Origin: Nereocystis luetkeana
Lineage: Eukaryota; Sar; Phaeophyceae; Laminariales; Laminariaceae
DNA length: 64,000 nucleotides
NCBI GenBank assembly: GCA_031213475.1
Contig: JARUPZ010000002.1
Span: 1,364,001 to 1,428,000, forward strand
Direction: 5' to 3'
A model generated the notes under the pieces. It was not told where the DNA came from. It made no database searches and saw nothing but the letters and a program-made list of their open reading frames with translations. How positions within the stretch are numbered: position 1 is the stretch's first letter; each line of letters opens with the position of its first letter. A program made the translations under genes and the position numbers. This document shows positions 20,718 to 31,532 of the stretch, in pieces.

Positions 20718-23700
20718 CTGCCAGGGGGGAGCGCGAGTAGTAAACAGCAGGGAAGAGGGTGGGTGTGGGTGTGGGTGGGTGCGACTAGGAGGGTGATGGT
20801 GCCATGTGGACGCCATGTTGTGAAAGGTGAGGGTGATGATGTTGGATTAATGGCGGCAAGGAAAACGTGATGTGTTTTGATAGGGGGGAGGGAGGGGCTG
20901 CCACCACTACTGCTGCTGCTACTACTACCACACTGCCGCTGATACTACGGCAAGTACAAAGGCTACTACAACTGCTACTACAATATACCACCAGTACCAC
21001 GACTACGACGACTACTGCAGGTACTTCTACGACTACCACTATGTTACTATTATGTACTGCGTCCACAAGTACTACTATTGCTACTACCATCACCACCGCC
21101 ACTATTAACAGTGTGGGGAAAACGAGCATCAATCCCATCTCCTGGCTCAAGACAAGGCTCGGCTCTCAATAGAGCACCCACCACGACTACAACGCCAGCA
21201 GCACGTGGCATCTGCTGCAGTTTCCAAACGACTGTACAACCGCGCGACGGCCACCTCCAGCTAACCACAGTGATCAAACAGGGCAGACACATTTATACTC
21301 TTCCACAACGTTTTAAGAGCTTACTAAGACCTTACCGTGTGATAACATAACACCGCCCATATAACACACGTGTGGTCACATAACACACCGTATATCACAC
21401 TGGGTGATCAGATAACGTACCGTATATAACACACGTTTGACAAGATAACACACCGTGTATAACACACGTATGACAAGATAGCACACCGTATATAACACAC
21501 GTGTGATAACATAACACACCGTATATAACACACATGTGATAACATAACACACCTCCTCGGACGAATTTCAAAGCTAGGTTTCTAGGCAAAGGGGAAAGAG
21601 CAAACGCCGAGGGCCAAGTCCAAAGAAACACCTCGACGAGATATTTCCAACGCCACCATTTTCGTTGTGTGCGCCATGTAGGCCCTATAGGCATGGTTTG
21701 GAGATAAATGGCTCCAAAATGCGTCCCAGGGGGTGTGCTACATTATCCCCCGGGTGTGATACGGTATTCAAGTCCACACGTCCACGACCGTCCCAACACC
21801 CCCCCCAAACCAACGCGAACGACCGAACCAACGCGAACGACCACCCTAACGCTAACGCACACAGCGTAGCGGCAGCGGCGCCATACGTGTACTCGCACCT
21901 CTTCGCTGCGTCGAGCAAAGCTTCCATGCAGTCTGAAAACGCGTCTATGACCTCCTCGTTAGTGAGCAGGAGGCTGTCCGAGAAGGAAAGCACGTTCGTC
22001 GCAATCGCCGTAGACAGTATTCGAATCTCCAGGTTACTCGTGCCGAGCAACTCCAGCACCGGCCCTTGGGATTGGCCGAAACATGAACATAAACAGCACC
22101 AGCAGGAACACCACCACCGGCACCAGCACCAGCACCAGCAGTAACAGCACCGGCAGCACCAACAGCAGTGGCAGCAGCGGCAGCACCAGCAGCACCACCG
22201 CCGCCGGCATTAAAAAACAAAAACAAAAAACGAGAGAAGGACTTGATGATACGAATGGGCCGTGGTGGGATCATGTGCCATTATAATAATCACCTTCGAG
22301 AACACTTCGGGGCGATGCTTCCACCGCGCGTACCAGTAACTAGAGTATACCAACACCCCAAACGGGACTTTTGTTTAGAACCGCAGCTGGGTCAGCCCAG
22401 TTCTAACACGGAGCGGCGAATCGACGCGCTGGTTCCGAAGCTGCGAAACCCAGCGAGCTTGACTTTTTCACGGTCGCTCATCACTGTGCGCGAAATGAGA
22501 GCCGCGCGTTGTTCGAACTTGAGCCGTAGCACGACGCGGGGAGGGGGGAGGGGGGAGGGCGGCACTAGACTGTTTACGCGTAGTATAGAGCCGGTAGCAC
22601 AATGGTAGCTAAAGTGAGGCTCACTGTTCAAAGTGCAGGCTAATACTGCTGCCTGTAGAAAAAATAAACGCCGCACACGGGAAGACGGTGCTGTTGGAGA
22701 ACCGCACGTGGAACCCTCACGAGATTTGACACCTTCACGAAAAAAAAAAAACATGGGCATTGTCGGGATCGCATCAGGCTCCCACGGCGAACACCAACCG
22801 CGCCGTCACTCACCCAACGCTCCGGCGTCTACCACAGCTAGCACGGTCGATTTATCGCAGCAGAGGGTCTGCAAACCCCTGCGGAGGCCAGAAAAATGGG
22901 AGAGGACAGGGGGGGGGGGGGGGGGGGGGGGGGGTAAGTCGAAGGCCGGTATGTGCACACCATAATCCAGTAAAAGGGGCGAAGACGCGCTTAGTCGATC
23001 ATGCCGATGACACGCAATCGCCATCGCCAGCCAGAAAGGGGTTTTTGCAAGGTATTGGGATGTCCGTGCTTCGCAGCCTGAATAGCTCCGCGAGCTCGCC
23101 GGGATCAACCCGGCACCGCTGCGCTGTGAGTGCCGAAAAATATCGATTCAATTTTCGATCGGCGGGGGCTATAGCTTGAACAAAAAGAACATGCCGGAAG
23201 CTGTCAACGCTCGTCCGTTTGAACGAGGACAGTATTGCACCCACTCGCAGATCGCAGGCACGAGACCTTGACAGGCCTTCAGCCCAAAGAAGCGAACGTT
23301 TCTGATACACTGCCTTCGAACGCCTTGGATCTTCTGCTAGAGCTACATACTGCGTGCTGCAATGATCTCATGTATCATCAATATTTCAAACTGCATGCAA
23401 GAAACTTTGCGATTGACGCATAGCACCCACCCCCCCTCTCTCCCAACGTCCAATTCTCCCTGGACCCAAGGCCGCCCGGAGACACAGTTCTATACAACAT
23501 TATACTGCTGCTGTATTCGTAACTGTTCCCACTAGTTATTAGCGCTACTACCTTCCAAGTGCACACACGAACACACCGCGTCCCCCCCTCCTCCCCTTCC
23601 GTGCAACCTTCAACCTCCTTTCTCTCACCCCAAGACCTCCCCGGGACACGGCGCGTTGTCCCCCCCCCCCCTCCCCCCCCATTTTAAATAGGTTGGGTTG

Positions 23701-26263
23701 GCGTCGGTTGGCAACGACACTGTAAAACATGCCGCTCACTACGTGAGCTAGACAACCAGGGTACCGTTTTTTTCGTTTCTGTTTTTTTGGCGGTTGCCCA
23801 CAGCTGGTTGTCGAGTTAGATCGTTTGTGCGAGGTGAACAACCTTTACTCCGCACAAGTGGGAATGATCGTATCACGTAGTGTTCAAGGTAAGGCACCCA
23901 AGAGGCAGTTACATAGTACTCCCATTGCTGTCTCTGGAATTGCCTACACCGGAAATTGAATCAACTCATTGAAGCTGTCATCCATATGCAAGTCCGCCTC
24001 ACAAGCGGTTCTTAGTAGGATGCAGCTCACCCTTCATGCGACTCGCCGGACACCTCACGGCGCTTCGCGCTTGGTGCAAGCAATGTCTGCCTGGTCGGTG
24101 AAAACCCGACATGCTCCGTCCCGGCACTGTAGGGATGCGAGGGTCTATGGTCATACGACTACGGCCATGCATGAGATTGAGTACATCTCTCCTATCGAGT
24201 ACCCCCCCCCCCCCCCCCCCTCCCCCCCCCCTCCGCAAAAGGGAAATGAGCGTATCACGTAGTGTGTATCAGGTATATGGTAAGGCACCCATGACGCAGT
24301 TACACAGTACTCCCATGGCTGTCTCTGAAAATGGCCAAATAAAAAAACACATCAATTAATTCGACGCTTACATCCATTGCAAGTCCGCCTCCCCAAGCGG
24401 TTCTTAGTAGAAGAAGCTCACCCTTTCATGGGACTCGTCGGACACCTCACGTTTCGCTTCGCGCTTGGTGCAAGTAATGACTGCCTGGTCGGTGAAAACC
24501 CGACATGCTCCGTCCCGGCACTGTCAGGATGCGAGGGTCTATGGTCATACGACTACGGCCTTGCATGAGATCGAGTACATCTCTCCTATCCAGTACACCC
24601 CCCCCCCTCCTCACCCTGCTCCCTCCCCCAACCCCTCCCACCCAACCTTCAACTCCCCCTTTCTCTCACCCCAAGACCTCCCTTAGACACGGGGCGTCGT
24701 CCTCCCACTCCCCCATGGCCGCCGCCAGTACGCTAGGGATGCCGGCGACGGTAGCCTGCGGACGCAAGGCATCGTCCTGGAGAAGGAGCTTGATACCGCG
24801 CGCTGCATAGGCGACCACGGTGCGCTGCTCGCTGACCACAAGGCGTGAGAGGGTGTGGCAGAGGGGGCCGAACAGGGAGGCCTCGAAGCGCCGGTGCTCG
24901 AGCATCTTCGAGATGCCCATCACCGCCTGATTCGTGGAGTGGGTGGTGTTGTCGTGGTTCGGGTGGTTTTGGTTTGGTTTCGGTTTCGGTTTTGGTTTTG
25001 ATTTTGGTTTTCAGTTCTGGTTTTGAATTTGATTTTGGTTCTGGATTAGGCTCTGGTTATGGGGTACCGTATTGGTTGTTTATTTGTTCATGTCGACGGT
25101 ATTGGTTGTGGAGGCGGTGTTGGCGTTTGATTGTTATATTTACGGTGTTGATGTTGTCTTTGCTTCCAGCGTGGTCAGTCAGCGCAGGCGGTATTTCCAA
25201 TTTTCAATGCTGCTGTCGTTGTTATTGTTGACAATGAAAATTCGTTACTGGGTTAGGTTCGGGCCATGCAAGTCGCCAAACAGGAGCCATGTTGGGGCGG
25301 AGCATTCAGAGTGTGGCAAGCGAGCAACTTGTTGAGCAGACGATGGAGTTATGATGGGCGTACATAGTTCGGACCTCAGTGGGTCTGTTGAGCTGTTGAG
25401 AGGTAGGCTGAGCCTTGAAATGAGCGGATGATTGAGATCGATAGTTGACGGCCAAGGCAAAGCACGAAGGCCGACAGACCACGCAAACGGCAGCAGGGGG
25501 GAAGCTGCACCCTGCTGGGGGGTGTTTGTATCTCGCAAGCTGCGTGGGGCGGGCGGAGCATTTGCTACATAGCGCTCGGTTGGTGTCGGCAAGTACAGTA
25601 TATACCTGGTATGAGCTACCAGGTACAAGTAGTAGTACCACAGGCAGTACATTTATGTTCCAGCTACGATGTACCACTATTTAATACTATCACTATTAAT
25701 AATACTATACCACTGCCTAAGCACGGACTGAAATTTAAGGACGGCTTGGGTATGAAAAACAGTATCAAGACGGCCCTTGTCCCTTTCATAACACTGCTGT
25801 CTGTTGCACATTACGAAACCATCCGCAACGCTGGCTCCCTCCCTCTCAAGTTCTCAAGGCTGAGGGGGGGGCTCGTGTATCATCGATGAGGTACCGTTGT
25901 CCTACGCATCTCGGAGGGTTGGCAAAGCATCAGCTCTTTTCATGAATAGGTTCAGGACTAGGTCCGTTACTTCGACAACAACTCACCAGAGCCTATAGCC
26001 CGGTCAGGGCTCCGCGTTTACTGGTAGTCATTGCCTTATATCGCTGTCTTCGGAAAGAAGGAGAGGCATTTGGGTGTTGCAGTTGACAATCCAAAACGCG
26101 CAGACACACTTCCTTTCACCTCGAGTTGTTCGTCCGTATCTTCGGAGTATGCGAGCTGGAGGAGCTTCTGCAGGGCTGGTAACGTTGTGGAGGCATTACT
26201 AGTTTCTTCGTCCAACAATGGTCTCGTGAGGGAAGCCATGTACAGCGTAACAGCAGTGCGGTC
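20600..26263 (-). CDS. ARM-repeat-like protein gene (exons 26263-26120, 24926-24678, 22064-21863, 20717-20600)
   Basis: Four minus-strand exons. The most upstream carries A-L-Q-K-L-L-Q-L-A-Y-S-E-D-T-D and ends GAG|gtgaaa; its ATG is at 26239-26237, but an acceptor-like ag before 26263 means that Met may be internal. The next (249 nt, 83 codons) has K-M-L-E-H-R-R-F-E-A-S-L-F-G-P-L-C and A-A-R-G-I-K-L-L-L-Q-D. These two join in phase 0. The last two are the exons duplicated in the left arm. Exon 24926-24678 ends in phase 0 while 22064-21863 starts with two bases of a split codon, so at least one exon between them is not identified. The leucine-rich helical pattern fits armadillo/HEAT repeats; I cannot name the family member. 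Introns are filled with SINE-like copies and simple repeats. Confidence 0.75.
21335..21555 (-). repeat. Tandem repeat, partner of the 5085-5290 array
   Basis: Units of about 30 bp with tataacacacgtgtgataacataacacaccg pattern; inverted partner of the left array. Confidence 0.85.
21535..21745 (-). repeat. Dispersed ~210-bp repeat, copy 2
   Basis: Right-arm partner of the copy at 4881-5100, inherited through the inverted duplication. Confidence 0.8.
21863..22064 (-). CDS. ARM-like gene, right copy, exon A'
   Basis: 202 nt, partner of 4570-4771. Amino-acid differences are A/T, L/V, N/D, V/A and K/T only. Confidence 0.78.
23590..23670 (+). repeat. Partial duplicate of the region at an ARM exon's 3' edge
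   Basis: Resembles 24635-24705 (caaccttcaac..., tttctctcaccccaagacctcc, gacacgg), which contains the donor and last bases of the ARM exon 24926-24678. The rest of the exon is not here. SINE copies 3 and 4 lie between the two. Confidence 0.7.
23786..24230 (+). mobile_element. SINE-like C-tail element, copy 3 (full length)
   Basis: One of two longest copies (the other is 62588-63015). Starts gcggttgcccac, passes through atcgtatcacgtagtgt, ggttcttagtaggatgcag, ggcgcttcgcgcttggtgc and gggatgcgagggtctatgg, and ends in about 20 C interrupted by T. No clear pol III A/B boxes were recognised. The last ~65 bp before the C run resemble the 3' end of the LINE (3629-3691). Confidence 0.85.
24238..24615 (+). 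mobile_element. SINE-like C-tail element, copy 4
   Basis: Adjoins copy 3 head to tail with its first ~70 bp missing; C-tail at about 24598-24606. Its end lies only about 60 bp from the ARM exon at 24678. Confidence 0.85.
24678..24926 (-). CDS. ARM-like gene, right copy, 83-codon exon
   Basis: Acceptor aatcag|GCGGTG at 24927, donor GAG|gtcttg after 24678 (an alternative donor gtgaga lies 11 nt further). Encodes V-A-Y-A-A-R-G-I-K-L-L-L-Q-D-D-A-L-R-P-Q, a typical ARM helix pair. Its last bases and donor are partly repeated at 23590-23670. Confidence 0.75.
24950..26100. other. ARM-gene intron: GGTTTT repeats, no exon seen
   Basis: A ggttttggttt-type tract at about 24955-25050, then unique sequence with two TACCAGGT/ACCTGGTA octamers near 25600-25620. 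No exon recognised. Confidence 0.6.
26120..26263 (-). CDS. ARM-like gene, right copy, most upstream exon seen
   Basis: Either starts at the acceptor before 26263 or with ATG at 26239-26237; donor GAG|gtgaaa after 26120. An in-frame stop lies just upstream of 26263. Confidence 0.6.
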
Positions 26264-26269
26264 CTAGCG

Positions 26270-27100
26270 CTGACTGTCGTTCCCATTTCTGCTCGACGAA
26301 ATCCAAATATGAGGAAGGGTTTTGACATGAACTTATCGTCTTAGGGTGTCGGGGTGATGCGGCGTAATCTCCCGTCGACAGTCAAGTCCATCTGGGAGCT
26401 GGGTCCATGACCCCACCACTGCCCAGGTGTGATCCTCTTTGGCCGCCCATGTTGTACACCAGAGGGACGAGGATACTTCAGCCGGTGTTGGCTGCAAGAC
26501 GTGGCCGCAGAGCCGAAGAAGTAGTTTTATCGTCATCGCTGCAGCAGGGGCAGCAGCTGAAGCAGCAACGCCCTTCTATAACACAATTGTCAATTGCGCC
26601 GCATCGCCGATGCTCCCGTTTCCTTGCAACGGGGACCAAGCCAGTACCACTAGATTTGCGGCGGAGGCGTCGGCTTCCGGGTAGCCCCGTGCCGCGCAAG
26701 GAGGAATTGCCAGCGATCCTCACTGCTACAGGCATGGTAAAGCTCTGCGGTAGGCCGGAGAATTTGGGATCTCCTCTGGTTGGACTTGATGTGGCACCAA
26801 GCAAGTGAGTGCCGTCCGAGTCTACGGTTCGGAAGTAAAACCTGAGCCGGAGCATGAAGGCAGCCAGCAGCCAGGGTGTTGATTGCACCGCTCGCTGCAT
26901 CCTACAGTGAATGCGGAGGAGGTAGTGGTTATTGACGTGATGGTGTGGTGGGAGTACTCGAAGCGTCGTTCCTGTGTCTGTTGATAATCATCTCATGATA
27001 TCTTTGCATTATACGGTCGGACTCCGGACTGCCATAGTTGCAGAAGTCGAGGGTGGTGTAGTAAAACTGAAGTATTTTAACAATTTCACTGAAAAAAAAT
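26270..27100. other. Unassigned stretch upstream of the ARM exons
   Basis: Open frames on both strands (for example 26900-26478 minus) lack family motifs or clear splice sites. It may hold further 5' exons or the promoter of the minus-strand ARM gene, but nothing decisive is visible. Confidence 0.4.
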
Positions 27101-27104
27101 GATC

Positions 27105-28095
27105 CCTCGTCGTGCCTGATCGTGCTTGCCTCTCCCGGCTCTGCCCCGGGTGGCCTCGGCCGTGCTCACGCCGTGTCCCGGCGGGGCGTGCAGTTTTCAC
27201 CTGTGTTGCACTGCCCACAAAACACAAAAAAAGTCCCGACAACAAAGCCAATGGAAGCACGTCTGCCGCCGTTTTTTTTCTGAGGGCATTTCGTTTTTCT
27301 GCTCTAGCTCGACCGTTCCTTGCGGGCAAAAAATTGGCAGACCGGATATGAGCTCCTTGGTGCACTCCCGTGAGTGTGCCAAAGCGACAGCACTTTTCGT
27401 GTCCTCCTTCATACCGGACCTTGTCGGTGAAGGTTGAAAATGTGGTTCCAGGCGCTTGAATTTTCGGTTTCTTGCACTGTAGTCAAGTATTTTTTTCTGC
27501 TGTAGAACGAGAGCTGGAGGAACCCAGAATTCGTAACGAGTACGTTCCTCCTTCTCGTTCTACAGCAGAAAAAAATACCTAACTACCAGGTACAGTACAA
27601 GAAACCGAAAATTCAAGCACCTGGAACCACATTTTCAACCTTCAGCGACAAGGTCCGGTATGAAGGAGGACACGAAAAGTGCTGTCGCTTTGGCACACTC
27701 ACGGGAGTGCACCAAGGAGCTCATATCCGGTCTGCCAATTTTTTGCCCGCCAGGAACGGTCGAGCTAGAGCAGAAAAACGAAATGCCCTCAGAAAAAAAC
27801 GGCGGCAGACGTGCTTCCATTGGCTTTGTTGTCGGGACTTTTGGCAACATCAGCTTTTTTTCGTGGGCAGTGCAACACAGGTGTTTTCGCTTTTGGCAAA
27901 CGTCTGCTTCGTCTTTGACCCGATCCCCTGAATGACACCGCCTCCTCATCACTGAAATAACCGCATGCTTCCTCACGATGAGGTCCAACTCTCGGCACTT
28001 TTTTTCCTCGTTGTACCTGATCGTGCCCGCCTCTCCCGACTCTGACTTGTGGGCCTTGACCGTGCTCGCGCCGTGTCCCGGCGGAGCGTGCTGTC
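27105..28095. repeat. Repeat family 3: ~1-kb imperfect palindrome
   Basis: Left arm about 27200-27505 and right arm about 27570-27885 are inverted copies (ccgaaaattcaag, ggaaccacattttcaa, tcctccttcataccgg, gcactcccgtgagtgtgcc). The centre gttcctccttctcg is itself palindromic. Outside the arms, gatcgtgc.tgcctctccc...gtgtcccggcgg occurs as a direct repeat at 27108-27190 and 28012-28091. A single-armed copy lies at 37870-38225. Coding capacity was not recognised; probably a foldback-type or decayed DNA transposon. Confidence 0.75.
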
Positions 28096-28450
28096 ACGTG
28101 GGATCTCGGCTGAGATATCTAAATTTGGCCAGTTCCCTTTTCTCGTTCGATTGTCCACGTGCAGTTGCTAGCTACGCTGTCTTTTGTATCGATATTCGTA
28201 CTCGTGGGCGTGACCGACGATTGGCTGCTGCGTGCTTGTAGTAACTAGAAACTGCCGGGCGAAGCGCGCTGTTCAAGTGGGGTCTCGGCTTGGATCTCGA
28301 AACTTGGCCAGTATTTTTTTCTCGCTCGGGTACCTGTGTACTTATGTGTACGCAATTGCTACCAGGTAAGCTGAAAATTGCGCCGATTTACTTATCGGCG
28401 CGACCGACGATTGGCTGCTGCATGTATGCACTGCTGTAGTACGGCAACTA
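28080..28450 (+). repeat. Tandem duplication (~180 bp, two divergent units)
   Basis: 28080-28245 and 28255-28450 share ggtctcggct, cttggccagt, ttttctcg, and cgcgaccgacgattggctgctgc-type strings at the same spacing. Confidence 0.7.
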
Positions 28451-29060
28451 ACTGCTGAACATGTACCAGGGTAGTATTTTGTGACGAGTACCCGGTACGT
28501 ACCGTAGTATTACTGCTGCCTGCCGCATGTACTGCTACTGTGCTGCTGCTTGGTGATGCCGTTGTATTGCGCCAACCTGACCCTATATTTGAGGTTCGCT
28601 GTTCGTATATCTATATGAATACCAATGTGATCCTTATGTTTACTGATAGAACGGTACGTACGAGCGTAGTGCTCGCAGTCTTAAGTTCTGCTGCTACACT
28701 GCCTCCTACTGTTGCTGAATAAACTGTCGCTGCTGCTGGAGCGTGCTGCTGCTGTCCATCGTCGTGCGCCTGCCACCCGAGGTTTCCTTCCCTTTAATAC
28801 ATCAAAATACCGAGTACGTACCGTACTACGACGTATTTGTATTATTAATGAGTGTAGAGGTTAGTACATCCCTCGGCCGTACAGTCATTTTTGTGCGCCT
28901 TCGGCTTACCCATGTATCAATATTGACAAATCCGGGCATACGCGGAGCCGCAGGCGGACGGCAGCCCGCCGCCTCGAAGTCCCCCTTGTATCTGATATCG
29001 TTACGTCGGCAGTGCTCGTTGGCCAAGTAGCCGCTGTACCGCGATCTGGCCACAGCCCTT
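28450..29060. other. No gene seen
   Basis: Scattered ctgctgctg tracts and one GC-rich dispersed repeat; nothing else recognised. Confidence 0.5.
28935..28998 (+). repeat. GC-rich ~65-bp dispersed repeat, copy 2
   Basis: Core gcggagccgcaggcgga with cagcccgccgcc and tcccccttgtat; partner at 18265-18330. It can fold into a GC-rich hairpin (gcaggcgg / cagcccgccgc). Confidence 0.7.
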
Positions 29061-29064
29061 ACGG

Positions 29065-29795
29065 TACACCGACTCCTTTGAGAACGCCCCCTTCCATGAG
29101 AACGCCCTCACCTAAACAAAACACCGCGGATTTGAGGGTGAAGCCCCAAACTTATGAGAACGCCCAGGGGTAAGCTTTTTGTTATTCTTTTTTTCGTCTT
29201 TTTTGTTTTCGCTCAACTACCCATGACTTAACCCTAGAGTTTTTCTTTTTTTTCGCCTTTTTTAGCCGCCCCACGGGGTGCTAACAGAAAAATCCCAAGG
29301 TACTCGATCTCTTATGAGGAACGAAGGCCCTGTTGGCTCCGTGATGCGAGTAAGGACGAACCCGGGCGTGGGGTACTCTCATTTCGCTCTACCCTGTTTC
29401 GCGTCGGAGGGGGTTTCATCCCCTGGCGGCGAAAGGCGCATACTTCCCGAACCGCTCGTCTTCTGCTTCTTGAATGCTTTCTCATAGATGTTGTTCAGGC
29501 CCGGCATTGTAGGTTTCAGCGCGAGAGGTCCGCGGCAAAGTATGTGTTTGTGTGTGTCCGGTTGGTGCCCCGAACAGAAAAAAAGAGACTTAACACCCCG
29601 AGGAAATTTCGCCCCCCGGCTGTTTTTTTTTTTCTGTGGAAAGATCACCCCCACACGTACGTATATATCTCTGAGAACACGTACGTATATACCTCTGAGA
29701 ACACGCCCCAGCGTGTGTTATTTTCTTCAATTTTCCACCAAAAATGTGTATGAGCCCCGGGGGGGCGTTCTCAAAGGATGTTACGGTACTCAGTT
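29065..29795. mobile_element. Non-autonomous DNA transposon, TIR TCCTTTGAGAACGCCCCC
   Basis: Left end accgactcctttgagaacgcccc (29067-29090) is mirrored by the right end ggggggcgttctcaaaggat (29758-29778) plus gttacggta. The unit tgagaacgccc is repeated inside both ends, as in elements with subterminal binding sites. About 730 bp, no recognisable transposase. Exact ends and target duplication are uncertain. Confidence 0.6.
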
Positions 29796-29799
29796 TGTT

Positions 29800-30640
29800 T
29801 TCCACTGTTCAATGGCTTAGGGTTCACCGTCTCTTGACACCCAGAATACCGACGGATACGCCCATCGTGCCCGCGGCCAATGCCAACCCCCCGTCAACTT
29901 TAGAACCAGACAAAATGCCCAGGTACCTGGTACATGACCTCCGTCCACCGAGCATTAACGTGCAACCAACATGACGATTTAGAAGGTCGGAGGTAATACT
30001 GAAACACCGGTCACTGCTGCTGTGGTTGGTGGTTAGGGCACCTCCAGCATGTCGGAGCGTCGGAGCCCTTTCACTCCCTACTGACCCCCCCCCCCCCACC
30101 CCGAAGTGTTAATAATTCAAGCCACGAAATCATTTGGGCAGTCGGAACACTCTGGTTGCATTCCATTGATAGCGTAAGTATACCTTTTACTGCGGCAAGT
30201 ATATGATGCATGGTGAGTTTGAGAGTGAGCCGAGTGTGTGTAAAAATTGCAGCGATTTTCGGGACACCAACCTTGGTCCCCATTTTTATGCGCCAACGAC
30301 TGACGGAACTGCTGTGGGTTTTTTTGTGTCGTTGTCTTCGTACTAAGCCGTTATTTCTACCCAACTGCATCAGTTCACCCGGTGTTGGTCCTTAATCCTT
30401 GTCCTAGAGAGATACTGATTATGTACCGTAGTCACAGACAGTGAGACAGAGAAAAAAACGAAACAAAAATAATCGTAACTGAATGTGAAATGTCAGCGTA
30501 CCGGGTACGAGAATACAACATTACAAGCCAGACGGGGAAATACGAATAAAAAAACGATCAAAAACGATCAAAAACGATCAAAAACGATACCAGGGTATTA
30601 ATTACCACCCAAAACAGAATACGAGTGACGAAAAGAGATC
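29800..30640. other. No gene seen; short AAAAACGATC array
   Basis: Unique sequence with C runs at 30084-30098 and four units of aaaaacgatc at 30548-30590. Confidence 0.5.
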
Positions 30641-30653
30641 AAAAAGGCTGCTA

Positions 30654-30758
30654 CTACGGGGGGCTATAGTTAACAGGACCTATGGTATACATAAAATCCT
30701 ATATATTTAACCATTTTTACTAACAAAATTTGGTCCTATTAACTATGGTCCCCCGTAA
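30654..30758. mobile_element. MITE family 1, copy c
   Basis: 105 bp, ends CTACGGGGGGCTATAG and CCATAG-type complement ending CCCCCGTAA, flanked by TA. The centre resembles the copy at 2668 but in the opposite orientation. Confidence 0.9.
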
Positions 30759-31447
30759 TAGTAGTGGGAGAAAAAGATACATGCTCAAGAGGAATAAATA
30801 ACTGCTGCACGGACGAAGCAACACGGAGGAGAGGAAGACACCGGCATAAGGATGGCGGAGGCAGGAAGGAAACACAGATAAAAACAAGGCTATAAGCAAG
30901 AATTAATAGAGAAAGGAGAAAATCGTATCCAAGGCGGTGATAGTAACATGGGTTCCCGTCTCGACAACAAAAGCCACACTCTCTGCCGCCTCCTTCCTGC
31001 TCTCATCAATATCAGTGTCAACCCCCCCCCCCATGGAACAACTCAACAGGAAACAAATCAAACAAACACTTCAAGAGCTAGTCGGAGCGATACCTAGCTA
31101 CCCGATCCATCATTTCGTTTCTGCATTCGTCGACAGCTGTATCAGTAGGGCTGCCCCCCCTCCCCTTCCCCCCTCCCCTTGTCGCCGCTCTTGGCGTCCC
31201 GAGCTGCGTGGCGTAGCAAGCTCCTCTCCGCCTCCTCTGTGCCACCTCGCCATGAAACAGTCCGACGTCTCGAGGACCCCCGGATACTACTTTTCCACTC
31301 TTCTTAGCCGCCCTCGGCCATAAAACCGTCTCTCTCCGAACAACAAAGGAGAGCTTTCCGTGGTAAAAGATAAAAATGTCGATTTTACTGCAATTGCACC
31401 TACAGCAGTTATTAATATTGCTATTAATACTTTCATGCGTGCGTATA

Positions 31448-31532
31448 GCCGGTCGCCCCGGTGGTTCAAGTGGTTGACCTCGAATTCTACTTGTTTGAGT
31501 CCTGGGTTCGAGCCCCAGGTGGGTCGGACATT
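31448..31532 (+). other. tRNA-like sequence, probably a tRNA-derived SINE or pseudo-tRNA
   Basis: A-box-like tggttcaagtgg and B-box-like gggttcgagcccc are spaced as in a tRNA. A D-arm (ggt...acc), an anticodon-type stem (ctcgaa/tttgag) and a strong T-arm (ctggg ttcgagc cccag) can be drawn. The acceptor stem does not pair well and the anticodon loop is nine bases, so a working tRNA is unlikely. An A-rich tail (aaaaataaaaataaaaaa) follows, as for a SINE head. Confidence 0.45.

Larger units (their letters stand above)
18675..23166 (-). repeat. Right arm of the large inverted duplication
   Basis: Inverted partner of the left arm, with a spacer of about 10.3 kb that holds a decayed gypsy element. 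Similarity begins near 18675-18700 (ccggagagggaaaa against ttttccctctccag at 8327-8345) and can be followed to about 23166, where the partner leaves the window. The arm contains exons 22064-21863 and 20717-20600 of the minus-strand ARM gene. It provides empty sites for the LINE (poly-G at 22906-22934) and for the MITE at 6925-7030 (near 19790). Confidence 0.9.

Noticed and set aside
26407-26900. Overlapping frames on both strands taken as a gene
   Set aside because: Neither has a recognisable domain or convincing splice sites; left as unassigned.
31448-31532. Functional tRNA gene
   Set aside because: Acceptor stem does not pair and the anticodon loop is too long; kept only as a tRNA-like element.
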